Part shown: piece after piece, positions 42,198-51,686 of the stretch
How positions within the stretch are numbered: the stretch's first letter is position 1
Layout: every line of letters begins with the position of its first letter
Assembly: GCF_001742165.1 (NCBI RefSeq)
Contig: NZ_CP016442.1
Location: 2,480,001-2,544,000 of the forward strand
Reading direction: 5' to 3'
Source of the DNA: Burkholderia stabilis
GTDB taxonomy: Bacteria > Pseudomonadota > Gammaproteobacteria > Burkholderiales > Burkholderiaceae
DNA length: 64,000 bases
Notes under the pieces: model-generated
Database searches by the model: none
What the model was told of the DNA's origin: nothing
The model's input: the letters and a program-made list of their open reading frames with translations, nothing else
Translations under genes and position numbers: made by a program

Positions 42198-43330
42198 ACG
42201 CCCAGGATTCCCGGCCCGATTTCGCGGTGCTCGGCGGCGGCCTCGTCGGCCGCCTGATCGCGTGGCGGCTCGCGGGCGACGGGCATCGCGTCGCGCTCTA
42301 CGAGCGCGGCGGCCCGGACGGCGAGCAGTCGGCCGCGTGGATCGCGGCCGCGATGCTCGCGCCGCTCGCGGAAGCGGCGAGCGCCGAGCTGCTGATCACC
42401 GAGCTTGGCGCCGCGTCGCTCGCGCGCTGGCCGCAGTGGCTCGCAGAGCTGCCCGAACCCGTTTTCTTCCAGCATCACGGCACGCTCGTCGTGTGGCATC
42501 ACGCGGACCGCGCGGAGGCGCCGCTGTTCGAGCGGCGCGTGCGCGCGAACGCACCGGCCGGACTGTTCGACGGCGGTTTCGTCACGCTCGCCGGCGCGCA
42601 GGTCGACGCGGCTGAGCCCGCGCTCGCGGGCCGCTTCGCACGCGGCCTGCTGCTGCCGCGCGAAGGCCAGCTCGACAATCGTCAGGCGCTGCACGCGCTC
42701 GCGGCGGGCCTCGCCGAACGCGGCGTCGACCTGCACTGGCACGTGACGATCGACGATGCGAACCTGCCGGATGCCCACTTCACGATCGATTGCCGCGGGC
42801 TCGGCGCGAAACCCGCGCTGCCCGCGTTGCGCGGCATCCGCGGCGAAGTCGCGCGCGTGCATGCGCCTGGCATCGGGCTCACGCGGCCCGTGCGGCTGTT
42901 GCATCCGCGCTACCCGCTGTATATCGCGCCGAAGCAGGACGATCTCTATGTGATCGGCGCGACCGAAGTGGAGGGCGAGGACATGTCGCCCGTCAGCGTG
43001 CGCTCCGCGCTGGAACTGCTGAGCGCGGCGTTCTCCGTGCATCCGGCGTTCGGCGAGGCGCGCATTCTCGAACTCAATGCGCACTGCCGGCCGACGCTGC
43101 CCGATCATCGCCCGGCGGTGATCTGGGACGGCGCGTCGACGCTCGCCGTCAACGGCCTGTACCGGCACGGCTTCATGATCGCGCCGGAAGTCGCGCACGC
43201 AGCGGCGACGTTCGCGCAAGCCGCGCTCGGCGGCGCGTTCGGCGATGCCGACGCGTTCGCCGCGTGGCGCGACGCCGCGCGCTGGCCGACGCTCCTTCAT
43301 CACCGCAACGACGCGCGCCAGCCGGCCTGA
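42194..43330 (+). CDS. thiO: Glycine oxidase ThiO
   Basis: An FAD-dependent oxidase that makes iminoglycine for the thiazole ring of thiamine. The 378-residue product begins with the FAD motif FAVLGGGLVGRLIAWRLAGDG. It contains a DAO-type core (GEQSAAWIAAAMLAPLAEA, HCRPTLPDHRPAVIWDG) and ends with GLYRHGFMIAPEVA. It is first in thiO-thiS-thiG-thiE, which supports the assignment over other DAO-family enzymes. GGGAGGG precedes the start. Confidence 0.92.
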   Translation: MNAQDSRPDFAVLGGGLVGRLIAWRLAGDGHRVALYERGGPDGEQSAAWIAAAMLAPLAEAASAELLITELGAASLARWPQWLAELPEPVFFQHHGTLVVWHHADRAEAPLFERRVRANAPAGLFDGGFVTLAGAQVDAAEPALAGRFARGLLLPREGQLDNRQALHALAAGLAERGVDLHWHVTIDDANLPDAHFTIDCRGLGAKPALPALRGIRGEVARVHAPGIGLTRPVRLLHPRYPLYIAPKQDDLYVIGATEVEGEDMSPVSVRSALELLSAAFSVHPAFGEARILELNAHCRPTLPDHRPAVIWDGASTLAVNGLYRHGFMIAPEVAHAAATFAQAALGGAFGDADAFAAWRDAARWPTLLHHRNDARQPA

Positions 43331-43362
43331 CGCGCGCCGCCGACCGAATCCGACGAAGCCTC

Positions 43363-43560
43363 ATGGATATCCAGATCAATCAACAGACCCTGACGCTGCC
43401 CGATGGCGCGACCGTGGCCGACGCGCTCGCCGCGTACGGCGCGCGTCCGCCGTACGCGGTCGCGCTGAACGGCAACTTCGTCGCGCGCACGCAGCATGCG
43501 GCGCGTGCGCTCGCGGCGGGCGACAAGCTCGACGTCGTGCACCCCGTCGCGGGCGGCTGA
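43363..43560 (+). CDS. thiS: Sulfur carrier protein ThiS
   Basis: A 65-residue ubiquitin-like sulfur carrier ending in the required Gly-Gly (VHPVAGG). The terminal glycine is thiocarboxylated and donates sulfur to the thiazole made by ThiG. It lies 32 bases after thiO and 38 before thiG, its usual neighbours. Confidence 0.96.
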   Translation: MDIQINQQTLTLPDGATVADALAAYGARPPYAVALNGNFVARTQHAARALAAGDKLDVVHPVAGG

Positions 43561-43598
43561 GCGCCGCCGGTTCGTCCCCGCTCTTCCAGGAAAACGAC

Positions 43599-44414
43599 AT
43601 GACGTCCCTCACATCCGCCGACGCGCTCACGCTGTACGGCGAAACCTTTGCAAGCCGCGTGCTGCTCGGCACATCGCGCTATCCGTCGCTGCAGTCGCTG
43701 TCCGATTCGATCGCCGCGTCGCGCCCCGGGATGGTGACGGTCGCGCTGCGCCGCCAGATGACGGGCGGTACGGCCGAAGCCGGCTTCTTCGACCTGCTCA
43801 AGCGCCACGCGGTGCCGCTGTTGCCGAACACGGCCGGCTGCCAGACCGTCGCCGAGGCCGTGACGACCGCGCACATGGCGCGCGAGGTATTCGGCACCGA
43901 CTGGATCAAGCTCGAACTGATCGGCGACGACTACACGCTGCAGCCCGACCCGGTCGGGTTGATCGAGGCCGCCGCGCAACTGGTGAAGGACGGCTTCAAG
44001 GTGCTGCCGTACTGCACCGAGGATCTCGTGATCGGCCGGCGCCTGCTCGACGTCGGCTGCGAGGCGCTGATGCCGTGGGGGGCGCCGATCGGCACCGGCA
44101 AGGGCGTCGTGAACCCGTACGGCTTGCGCGTGCTGCGCGAGCGGCTGCCCGACGTGCCGCTGATCGTCGATGCGGGGCTCGGCGTGCCGTCGCACGCGTG
44201 CCAGGTGATGGAGTGGGGCTTCGACGGCGTGCTGCTGAACACGGCCGTGTCGCAAGCCACGCACCCCGAGATCATGGCGCGTGCCTTTGCGCAGGGCGTC
44301 GAGGCTGGCCGTGCCGCGTATCTCGCCGGTCCGATGGACGCGCGCGAGACCGCGCATGCGAGCACGCCGGTCGTCGGGATGCCGTTCTGGCACCAGGACG
44401 GAGGCGGCGCATGA
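43599..44414 (+). CDS. thiG: Thiazole synthase ThiG
   Basis: Builds the thiazole phosphate from deoxyxylulose phosphate, ThiS thiocarboxylate and iminoglycine. The 271-residue TIM-barrel product shows LLGTSRYPSLQ, LLPNTAGCQTVAEAV, WIKLELIGDDYTLQPD and PWGAPIGTGKGVVNPYGL, with DAGLGVPSHACQVMEWGFDG. Its stop overlaps the thiE start. Confidence 0.97.
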   Translation: MTSLTSADALTLYGETFASRVLLGTSRYPSLQSLSDSIAASRPGMVTVALRRQMTGGTAEAGFFDLLKRHAVPLLPNTAGCQTVAEAVTTAHMAREVFGTDWIKLELIGDDYTLQPDPVGLIEAAAQLVKDGFKVLPYCTEDLVIGRRLLDVGCEALMPWGAPIGTGKGVVNPYGLRVLRERLPDVPLIVDAGLGVPSHACQVMEWGFDGVLLNTAVSQATHPEIMARAFAQGVEAGRAAYLAGPMDARETAHASTPVVGMPFWHQDGGGA

Positions 44415-45535
44415 GCGCGCGTTTCGCAGAAGCGTTCTGGCCGCCGGCCGACGAACTGGCCGAAGCGGCCGAACGGATTCGCGCGCGGCTCGGCGACTGG
44501 CCGGGCGGCGCCGCGCCGTGGCGGCTCTGCGTGGCGGCGCCCGACGCGCCGGCCGCTGGCGATGTGCTGATCGTGTCGGCCGGAGACCACATCGCGCAAG
44601 CGCGGGCGTCGGCCGTGTCGCGGCCTGCGTCGCCGGACGCGGTCGCGATCGAATTCGACGAGCAGGGCGCGGTGCTGCATGCGGCGGGCGCGCGCTACGC
44701 GCTCGAAGCCGCGCATCCGCTCGCGGACGACTGGATCGCGGCGCTCGCTGCGTTCCTCGATTGCGGTTTTGAGCCGATCGACGCGCTGGTGCTCGCGCTC
44801 GCATGGCGCGACGGCGACGAAACACGCGCCGCCGACGCGTGGCCGGTCGACGCCGCGAGGTTTCCGCGCGTCGCCGGGTTGCCGGCCGCGCCCGAGCCGG
44901 CGTTCCCGCCATGCCCCGCGCAACTCGGCCTGTATCCGGTCGTGCCGGACGCCGAATGGGTCGAACGCGTGCTCGATTGCGGCGCGCGAACCGTGCAGCT
45001 GCGCGTGAAAGGCGCGACGCCGGACGTGTTGCGCCGGGAAATCGCACGCGCGGTCGCGGCAGGGCGGCGTTATCCCGATGCACGCGTGTTCATCAACGAT
45101 CACTGGCAGATCGCCGCAGATGAGGGTGCGTACGGCGTTCATCTGGGTCAGGAGGATCTCGAAACGGCCGATCTGGCCGCGATCGCGCGCGCGGGCCTGC
45201 GGCTCGGACTTTCGAGCCATGGTTATTACGAGATGTTGCGGGCGCTGCACGAGCGCCCGAGCTACCTCGCGCTCGGCCCCGTGTATGCAACCGCGACCAA
45301 GGCTGTCGCCGCGCCGCCACAGGGCCTCGCGCGGATTGCCCGCTATGCGCGCTTCGCGCGCGCGCGGGCGCCGCTCGTCGCGATCGGCGGCGTGGGGCTC
45401 GACGCGCTGCCGGACGTACTGGCGACGGGCGTCGGCAGCGTTGCGGTGGTCAGTGCGGTGACGGGCGCAGCCGACTATCGGACTGCGCTTATTGCGTTGC
45501 AGCAATGTTTTCCCGGACAATTTGACAATCATTGA
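44411..45535 (+). CDS. thiE: Thiamine-phosphate synthase with a long N-terminal extension
   Basis: Joins HMP pyrophosphate and thiazole phosphate to thiamine phosphate. Of 374 residues, the ThiE barrel is about 171-374 (LGLYPVVPDAEWVERVLDC, ARTVQLRVKG, VFINDHWQIA, YGVHLGQEDL, LGLSSHGYYEM, YLALGPVYATATK, AIGGVGL). Residues 1-170 are extra compared with typical ThiE of about 210. They contain FLDCGFEPIDALVLALAWRD and WPVDAARFPRV, which recall the C-terminal and linker parts of ThiD-ThiE fusions, but kinase catalytic motifs are missing. A degenerate ThiD remnant is my inference. Confidence 0.9.
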   Translation: MSARFAEAFWPPADELAEAAERIRARLGDWPGGAAPWRLCVAAPDAPAAGDVLIVSAGDHIAQARASAVSRPASPDAVAIEFDEQGAVLHAAGARYALEAAHPLADDWIAALAAFLDCGFEPIDALVLALAWRDGDETRAADAWPVDAARFPRVAGLPAAPEPAFPPCPAQLGLYPVVPDAEWVERVLDCGARTVQLRVKGATPDVLRREIARAVAAGRRYPDARVFINDHWQIAADEGAYGVHLGQEDLETADLAAIARAGLRLGLSSHGYYEMLRALHERPSYLALGPVYATATKAVAAPPQGLARIARYARFARARAPLVAIGGVGLDALPDVLATGVGSVAVVSAVTGAADYRTALIALQQCFPGQFDNH

Positions 45536-45581
45536 CCGCAGGGCCCGGAACGGCGTCACGACATCATTCCAATGCAGGCCC

Positions 45582-45587
45582 TATAAT
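45582..45587 (+). promoter_or_regulatory. -10 element of the mla operon
   Basis: A perfect TATAAT lies 33 bases before the mlaF start, between thiE and mlaF. The -35 region is not well conserved. Confidence 0.5.
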
Positions 45588-45619
45588 TCGGCGTTCTGCG
45601 TAAAAGGACTGTCAGCTCC

Positions 45620-46441
45620 GTGAGCCCCACTCCTACCGAGACACTGCTGGAACTTCGCGACGTCGACTTTGGCTACGGCGACCGCCTCGTCCTGTCCAAC
45701 CTGAACCTGCGTTTCGGGCGCGGGCAGGTCGTCGCGGTCATGGGCGGGTCGGGTTGCGGCAAGACGACCGTGCTGCGCCTGATCGGCGGCCTCGTGCGCG
45801 CGCGCCGCGGCCAGGTGCTATTCGACGGCGCCGATGTCGGCGCGCAAACGCGCGACGGCCTGTACGCGCTGCGCCGCAAGATGGGCATGCTGTTCCAGTT
45901 CGGCGCGTTGTTCACCGACATGTCGGTGTTCGAGAACGTCGCGTTCGCGCTGCGCGAGCATACCGACCTGCCCGAAGACCTGATCCGCGATCTGGTGCTG
46001 ATGAAGCTCAACGCGGTCGGGCTGCGCGGCGCCCGCGACCTGATGCCGTCCGAGGTGTCGGGCGGGATGGCGCGCCGCATCGCGCTCGCGCGCGCGATCG
46101 CGCTCGATCCGCAGCTCATCATGTACGACGAGCCGTTCGCCGGCCTCGACCCGATCTCGCTCGGCATCACCGCCAACCTGATCCGCACGCTGAACCAGGC
46201 GCTCGGCGCGACGTCGATCCTCGTCACGCACGACGTGCCGGAGTCGTTCGCGATCGCCGATTACGTGTATTTTCTGGCCAACGGCGGCGTGCTCGCGCAG
46301 GGTACGCCCGACGAGCTGCGCGCGTCGACCGATCCGAGCGTGCGGCAGTTCATCGACGGCGCGCCGGACGGCCCGTTCAAATTTCATTACACGAGCCCGC
46401 CGCTCGCAGCGGATTTCGGGCTCGGCGGAGGGCGCGCATGA
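45620..46441 (+). CDS. mlaF: Mla phospholipid transport ATPase MlaF
   Basis: ATPase of the MlaFEDB complex that moves phospholipid between the inner membrane and the periplasmic carrier MlaC. The GTG start gives 273 residues. Motifs are Walker [10 protein letters not shown], signature [21 protein letters not shown], Walker [13 protein letters not shown] and switch His VTHDVPES. It overlaps mlaE by ATGA and leads mlaFEDACB. Confidence 0.95.
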   Translation: MSPTPTETLLELRDVDFGYGDRLVLSNLNLRFGRGQVVAVMGGSGCGKTTVLRLIGGLVRARRGQVLFDGADVGAQTRDGLYALRRKMGMLFQFGALFTDMSVFENVAFALREHTDLPEDLIRDLVLMKLNAVGLRGARDLMPSEVSGGMARRIALARAIALDPQLIMYDEPFAGLDPISLGITANLIRTLNQALGATSILVTHDVPESFAIADYVYFLANGGVLAQGTPDELRASTDPSVRQFIDGAPDGPFKFHYTSPPLAADFGLGGGRA

Positions 46442-47205
46442 TCAGCGCGATCGGACGTTACGTCATCGGCGGTCTCGAACGCGCGGGCTACGGCACGCGC
46501 CTGTTCGTGCGCCTCGTGCTGGAATTTTTCCCGCTGCTGCGCCGGCCGCGGCTCGTCACGAAGCAGATCCACTTCCTCGGCAACTATTCGTTCGTGATCA
46601 TTGCCGTGTCGGGGCTGTTCGTCGGCTTCGTGCTCGGCCTGCAGGGGTATTACACGCTGAACCGCTATGGTTCCGAGCAGGCGCTCGGCCTGCTGGTCGC
46701 GCTGTCGCTGGTGCGCGAGCTCGGGCCGGTCGTCACCGCGCTGCTGTTCGCGGGCCGCGCGGGCACGTCGCTCACGGCCGAGATCGGCCTGATGAAGGCC
46801 GGCGAGCAGCTCACCGCGCTCGAGATGATGGCGGTGGACCCGATCAAGACGGTGATCGCGCCGCGCATGTGGGCGGGCATCATCGCGATGCCGCTGCTGG
46901 CTGCAATCTTCAACGCGGTCGGCGTGCTCGGCGGCTACTTCGTGGGCGTCGTGCTGATCGGCGTCGATCCGGGCGCGTTCTGGTCGCAGATGCAGGGCGG
47001 GGTCCAGGTCTGGGCCGACGTCGGCAACGGCGTGCTGAAGAGCATCGTGTTCGGGTTCGCCGTGACCTTCATTGCGCTGTATCAGGGGTATGAAGCGAAG
47101 CCCACGCCCGAAGGCGTGTCGCGCGCGACCACCAAGACGGTCGTGTTCGCGTCGCTCGCCGTACTCGGCCTCGATTTCCTGCTGACCGCGCTGATGTTCA
47201 GCTAA
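46438..47205 (+). CDS. mlaE: Mla permease MlaE
   Basis: Inner-membrane permease of the Mla complex, 255 residues with an N-terminal interfacial helix and about five membrane helices. Family motifs are [27 protein letters not shown]-like [18 protein letters not shown], and [18 protein letters not shown]. It is coupled to mlaF. Confidence 0.96.
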   Translation: MISAIGRYVIGGLERAGYGTRLFVRLVLEFFPLLRRPRLVTKQIHFLGNYSFVIIAVSGLFVGFVLGLQGYYTLNRYGSEQALGLLVALSLVRELGPVVTALLFAGRAGTSLTAEIGLMKAGEQLTALEMMAVDPIKTVIAPRMWAGIIAMPLLAAIFNAVGVLGGYFVGVVLIGVDPGAFWSQMQGGVQVWADVGNGVLKSIVFGFAVTFIALYQGYEAKPTPEGVSRATTKTVVFASLAVLGLDFLLTALMFS

Positions 47206-47229
47206 GCCTCAGCCAAGCCAAATTTTGGA

Positions 47230-47781
47230 ATGACGATGAAAAAGACTGCTCTCGACTTCTGGGTCGGCCTGTTCGTGGTGGTGGGCTTCCTTGCGGTGCT
47301 GTTCCTGGCGCTGAAGGTCGGCAACATGAGCTCGCTGTCGTTTCAGCCGACCTACTCGGTCCGGATGAAATTCGACAATATCGGCGGGCTGAAGCCGCGC
47401 GCGGCGGTGAAGAGTGCGGGCGTCGTGGTCGGCCGCGTGAAGACGGTCGGTTTCGACACGAATACCTACCAGGCGCTGGTGACGATCGATATCGACGGCC
47501 AGTACCCGTTCCCGAAAGATTCGTCGGCGAAGATCCTGACGTCGGGCCTGCTCGGCGAGCAGTACATCGGCCTCGAGCCGGGCGGCGACACTGAAATGCT
47601 GAAGGCAGGCGATACGATCACGATGACGCAATCCGCGATCGTGCTCGAGAACCTGATCGGCCAGTTCCTGTACAGCAAGGCGGCCGACGCGGGCGGTGCG
47701 AAGCCGGCAGCCGGCGCGTCGGCTGCGCCCGCACCGGTGGCGGTGCCGGCGTCCGCCGTGTCGGGCTCGGCAGCCCAATAA
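47230..47781 (+). CDS. mlaD: Mla MCE-domain protein MlaD
   Basis: A membrane-anchored MCE protein that forms the hexameric ring on MlaE. The 183-residue product has one N-terminal helix (LDFWVGLFVVVGFLAVLFL), an MCE domain (YSVRMKFDNIGGLKPRAAVKSAG, ILTSGLLGEQYIGLEPGG), and an Ala/Pro-rich disordered tail. Confidence 0.95.
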   Translation: MTMKKTALDFWVGLFVVVGFLAVLFLALKVGNMSSLSFQPTYSVRMKFDNIGGLKPRAAVKSAGVVVGRVKTVGFDTNTYQALVTIDIDGQYPFPKDSSAKILTSGLLGEQYIGLEPGGDTEMLKAGDTITMTQSAIVLENLIGQFLYSKAADAGGAKPAAGASAAPAPVAVPASAVSGSAAQ

Positions 47782-47806
47782 CCACACGAGAGAATAGAAG
47801 AGGGTA

Positions 47807-48751
47807 ATGACCATGCAGACGATCCGCATCAGGCACGCCGTGCTGGCAGTGGCGGCAGTCGCCGCGTTGAGCGGCTGCGCGACCGTGCAGACGCCGACCA
47901 AGGGCGATCCGCTCGAAGGCTTCAACCGGACGATGTACAAGTTCAACGACACGGTCGACACGTATGCGCTGAAGCCGGTCGCGAAGGGCTACCAGTACGT
48001 CGTGCCGCAGCCGGTGCGCGACAGCGTCACGAACTTCTTCTCGAACATCGGCGATGTCTACGTCGCGGCGAACAACATCGTGCAGCTGCGGATCGCGGAC
48101 GGTGTCGGCGACATCATGCGCGTCGTGATCAACACGGTGTTCGGCGTCGGCGGCCTGTTCGACGTCGCGACGATCGCGAAGCTGCCGAAGCACACGGCCG
48201 ACTTCGGGGTGACGATGGGCCGCTACGGCGTGCCGTCGGGCCCGTATCTCGTGCTGCCGCTGCTCGGCCCGAGCACGCTGCGCGACACGGCCGGCCTCGG
48301 CGTCGACTACGTCGGCAACCCGCTCACCTACGTGAAGCCGGACGGCGTGAGCTGGGGGCTGTTCGGCGTGAACCTCGTCAACACGCGCTCGAACCTGCTC
48401 GGCGCGGGCGACGTGCTGGATGCTGCGGCACTCGACAAGTACTCGTTCGTGCGCAACGCGTACCTGCAGCGCCGCCAGATGCTGATCAGCAACGCGCGCG
48501 GCGAAGCCGCCGCGACGTCGAGCAACGATGCGCTGCCGAAGTACGACCTGCCGGACGACGGCGCGGCGCCGGCGGCAGCCGGCACGGCGGGTGCAGCGGC
48601 GCCGGCCGGTGCTTCGGGCGCGGCGGTGGCTGCGCCGGCATCGGGTACGGCCGAATCGCCGAATCCGGCCAGCGAAACGAACGTGCCGGCGATGCAGGTG
48701 GCGCCGCCGTCGCCGGGCGGATTCCGCTTCCCGAGCATCCGCCTGCACTGA
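47807..48751 (+). CDS. mlaA: MlaA (VacJ) outer-membrane lipoprotein
   Basis: Removes misplaced phospholipid from the outer leaflet of the outer membrane. The 314-residue product has a lipoprotein signal with lipobox LSGC (AVAALSGCATVQTP). The MlaA core follows (DPLEGFNRTMYKFNDTVDTY, NFFSNIGDVYVAANNIVQ, LPLLGPSTLRDTAG). The last 75 residues are Ala/Pro/Gly-rich, longer than in E. coli. Having mlaA inside the mla operon, between mlaD and mlaC, is a beta-proteobacterial arrangement. Confidence 0.95.
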   Translation: MTMQTIRIRHAVLAVAAVAALSGCATVQTPTKGDPLEGFNRTMYKFNDTVDTYALKPVAKGYQYVVPQPVRDSVTNFFSNIGDVYVAANNIVQLRIADGVGDIMRVVINTVFGVGGLFDVATIAKLPKHTADFGVTMGRYGVPSGPYLVLPLLGPSTLRDTAGLGVDYVGNPLTYVKPDGVSWGLFGVNLVNTRSNLLGAGDVLDAAALDKYSFVRNAYLQRRQMLISNARGEAAATSSNDALPKYDLPDDGAAPAAAGTAGAAAPAGASGAAVAAPASGTAESPNPASETNVPAMQVAPPSPGGFRFPSIRLH

Positions 48752-48847
48752 CGATTTACATTCGTTACAGCCGGAAACGATTCAGTCGGTAGCCCACGCG
48801 AACTTGCGCGTAAGCTACCGGCTCCAACCTTCGCATCGACTCATTCC

Positions 48848-49492
48848 ATGCAGGTCACTATGATGAAAAAACTGTTCCTGATCCCCGTTTTCGCGGCGCT
48901 GTTCTCGTTCGGCAGCGCAGCTCACGCGCAAGTCGACCAGTCGAACCCGCAGGCACTGATCAAGACGGCGACGCAGCAGGTGCTCGACGAAGTCAAGGCG
49001 CAGACGATCAAGCAAGGCGACACCAATCGCATCATCACGATCGTCAACAAGGACATCCTGCCGTACACCGATTTCCGCCGCACCACGCAGCTCGCGATGG
49101 GCCGCAACTGGCGCACGGCGACGGCCGAGCAGCAGCAACAGGTTCAGGAGCAGTTCAAGCTGCTGCTGATCCGCACGTATTCGGGTGCGCTCGCGCAGCT
49201 GAAGCCGGACCAGCAGATCCAGTACCCGCCGTTCCGCGCGGACCCGGCCGATACCGATGTCGTGGTCAAGACGGTCGCGATGAACAACGGCCAGCCGGTC
49301 CAGATCGATTACCGCCTGTACAAGACGGCGAACGGCTGGAAGGTGTATGACCTGAACGTGCTCGGCGCGTGGCTGATCCAGACGTACCAGCAGCAGTTCA
49401 ACGAGAAGATCCAGCAAAGCGGCGTGGACGGCCTGATCCAGTTCCTGACGCAGCGCAACCAGCAACTTGCCGCGGGCAAGCAGGCGTCGTGA
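48848..49492 (+). CDS. mlaC: Periplasmic phospholipid carrier MlaC
   Basis: Shuttles phospholipid between MlaA at the outer membrane and MlaFEDB. The 214-residue product has a signal peptide (KKLFLIPVFAALFSFGSAAHA) and the MlaC/Ttg2D fold (NKDILPYTDFRRTTQLAMGR, YRLYKTANGWKVYDLNVLGAW). Its stop overlaps the mlaB GTG. Confidence 0.94.
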   Translation: MQVTMMKKLFLIPVFAALFSFGSAAHAQVDQSNPQALIKTATQQVLDEVKAQTIKQGDTNRIITIVNKDILPYTDFRRTTQLAMGRNWRTATAEQQQQVQEQFKLLLIRTYSGALAQLKPDQQIQYPPFRADPADTDVVVKTVAMNNGQPVQIDYRLYKTANGWKVYDLNVLGAWLIQTYQQQFNEKIQQSGVDGLIQFLTQRNQQLAAGKQAS

Positions 49493-49764
49493 GCGGCTTC
49501 GAAGCAGGCTCCTCGCTGACCGTCGCGAGCGCGAAGTCCGCGCTCGCGGACGGTCTTGCGCGCATCGGCGCGGGTGCGACCGCCGTCGATTGCGCGGCGC
49601 TGACGCAGTTCGACTCGTCCGCGCTCGCCGTGCTGCTCGCATGGCAACGCGCCGCCAAAGCGCGCGGCGCAGCCCTCGATATCCTCAATCTCCCCCCGAA
49701 GCTCGCCAGCCTCGCGCGCGCCTACGGCGTCGACGCGCTCATCGAAGGCACCGGGCGACATTGA
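49489..49764 (+). CDS. mlaB: STAS-domain protein MlaB
   Basis: A cytosolic STAS subunit that stabilises MlaF. The 91-residue product starts at GTG, overlapping the mlaC stop (GTGA). It contains AVDCAALTQFDSSALAVLLAW, in which the serine pair occupies the conserved STAS loop. It is last in the mla operon. Confidence 0.88.
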   Translation: MSGFEAGSSLTVASAKSALADGLARIGAGATAVDCAALTQFDSSALAVLLAWQRAAKARGAALDILNLPPKLASLARAYGVDALIEGTGRH

Positions 49765-49854
49765 CCCTGTCCGACCGGAGCCTGCCGCGCCAGCCGGCGC
49801 GCGCAAGCTTCAGGCCGCGCGCCTCCGGCGTCGGCTTCACCAGCCGGTTTGCCC

Positions 49855-49860
49855 TATAAT
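49855..49860 (+). promoter_or_regulatory. -10 element before the ABC-2 exporter
   Basis: A perfect TATAAT lies 97 bases before the next gene's start and after the mla operon; the -35 is weak. It suggests a separate transcription unit. Confidence 0.45.
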
Positions 49861-49956
49861 CAAGCGTTTTGCGGGGCAGTCAATCGGCGTCCGGCCCCCA
49901 TTTTCTTTCGCAGCAAGCACAGAATAGGCGTCGCGGCCCTTGCGTCGCGCACAGTC

Positions 49957-50883
49957 ATGTCAGCCATAGAAATCCGTCACGTCAAGAAGCGCTACAAGTC
50001 GCTTCAGGCGCTCAAGGGCGTCAGCCTGTCGGTCGAGGAAGGCGAGTTTTTCGGTCTGCTCGGCCCCAACGGCGCAGGCAAGACCACGCTCATCAGTATC
50101 CTCGCCGGGCTCGCCCGGGCCGACGAAGGCAGTATCTCGGTGCGCGGCCACGACGTCGTCAAGGACTTCCGTGGTGCGCGTCGCGCACTCGGCGTCGTGC
50201 CGCAGGAGCTTGTTTTCGACCCGTTCTTCACCGTCCGCGAGACGCTGCGGATCCAGTCCGGCTATTTCGGGCTGCGTCGCAACGACGACTGGATCGACGA
50301 GGTGATGGCCAATCTCGATCTCACCGAGAAGGCCGACGCGAACATGCGCGCGCTGTCGGGCGGGATGAAGCGCCGCGTGCTCGTCGCGCAGGCGCTCGTG
50401 CACCGGCCGCCCGTGATCGTGCTCGACGAGCCGACCGCCGGCGTCGACGTCGAACTGCGCCAGACGCTGTGGAAATTCATTTCGCGCCTGAACCGCGAGG
50501 GTCACACGATCGTGCTGACCACCCATTACCTCGAGGAAGCCGAGTCTCTGTGCGATCGCATCGCGATGCTGCGCCGTGGCGAAGTGGTCGCGCTCGATCG
50601 CACCGACGCGCTGCTGCGCCGCTTCGCGGGGCTGCAGCTCTACCTGCGCCTGGCGACGGGCGCGTTGCCGGCCGAGCTGCGCGGGCTGGAGACCGATCCG
50701 GCCGCGCGCGCGCCGGGCGAGCACCTGCTGCGCCTGTCCAGCTACGACGATGTCGAACGCATCCTCGCGCAATGCCGCGCGGCGGGCTGCACGTTCGACG
50801 AGATCGAGGTTCGCAAGGCCGACCTCGAGGATGTGTTCGTCCAGGTGATGAACGGGGCAGACGTCATCGAGGGATTGGCATGA
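49957..50883 (+). CDS. ABC-2 exporter ATPase (YadG-like)
   Basis: The 308-residue product is an export-type ABC ATPase: Walker A GPNGAGKTT, signature LSGGMKRRVLVAQALVHRP, Walker B VIVLDEPTAGVDVE, switch His TTHYLEEAE. Its C-terminal 90 residues form the small regulatory region common in this class. It overlaps its permease. The position between mla and murA hints at an envelope role, but the substrate is unknown. Confidence 0.92.
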   Translation: MSAIEIRHVKKRYKSLQALKGVSLSVEEGEFFGLLGPNGAGKTTLISILAGLARADEGSISVRGHDVVKDFRGARRALGVVPQELVFDPFFTVRETLRIQSGYFGLRRNDDWIDEVMANLDLTEKADANMRALSGGMKRRVLVAQALVHRPPVIVLDEPTAGVDVELRQTLWKFISRLNREGHTIVLTTHYLEEAESLCDRIAMLRRGEVVALDRTDALLRRFAGLQLYLRLATGALPAELRGLETDPAARAPGEHLLRLSSYDDVERILAQCRAAGCTFDEIEVRKADLEDVFVQVMNGADVIEGLA

Positions 50884-51635
50884 GCGGGTTTCAAACGCTG
50901 TTCTACAAGGAACTGCTGCGTTTCTGGAAGGTGTCGTTCCAGACGGTGTGCGCACCGATCGTCACGGCGCTGCTGTATCTGACGATCTTCGGCCACGCGC
51001 TGTCGGGCCGCGTCGAGGTGTATCCGGGCGTCGAGTACGTGAGCTTCCTCGTGCCGGGCCTCGTGATGATGAGCGTGCTGCAGAACGCGTTCGCGAACAG
51101 CTCGTCGTCGCTGATCCAGTCGAAGATCACCGGCAACCTGGTGTTCATGCTGCTGCCGCCGCTGTCGTACCGCGACATCTTCGGCGCGTACGTGCTCGCG
51201 TCCGTCGTGCGTGGGCTCGCGGTCGGCACGGGCGTGTTCGTCGTGACGATCTGGTTCATCCCGATGCACTTCGCGGCGCCGCTGTTCATCATCGCGTTCG
51301 CGTTGCTCGGCTCGGCGATCCTCGGCACGCTTGGCCTGATCGCCGGGATCTGGGCCGAGAAATTCGACCAGCTCGCCGCATTCCAGAACTTCCTGATCAT
51401 GCCGCTGACGTTCCTGTCCGGCGTGTTCTATTCGACGCACTCGCTGCCGCCCGTGTGGCGCGAGATCTCGCGTCTCAATCCGTTTTTCTACATGATCGAC
51501 GGCTTTCGTTACGGGTTCTTCGGCGCGTCCGACATCAACCCGTTCGCGAGCCTTGCGATCGTCACCGGTTTCTTCGTGCTGCTCGCGGTGGTCGCGATGC
51601 GGCTGCTCGCGACCGGCTACAAACTGCGTCATTGA
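50880..51635 (+). CDS. ABC-2 exporter permease (YadH-like)
   Basis: A 251-residue six-helix ABC-2 permease (LLYLTIFGHALSG, FLVPGLVMMSVLQNAFANSS, MPLTFLSGVFYSTHSLPPVW). It partners the ATPase just upstream, with overlapping ATGA. Confidence 0.92.
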   Translation: MSGFQTLFYKELLRFWKVSFQTVCAPIVTALLYLTIFGHALSGRVEVYPGVEYVSFLVPGLVMMSVLQNAFANSSSSLIQSKITGNLVFMLLPPLSYRDIFGAYVLASVVRGLAVGTGVFVVTIWFIPMHFAAPLFIIAFALLGSAILGTLGLIAGIWAEKFDQLAAFQNFLIMPLTFLSGVFYSTHSLPPVWREISRLNPFFYMIDGFRYGFFGASDINPFASLAIVTGFFVLLAVVAMRLLATGYKLRH

Positions 51636-51686
51636 TATCGACAGGCAGCGGCCGCCGCGGGCGGCGCGCGCCGACAGGAGCCTTAC

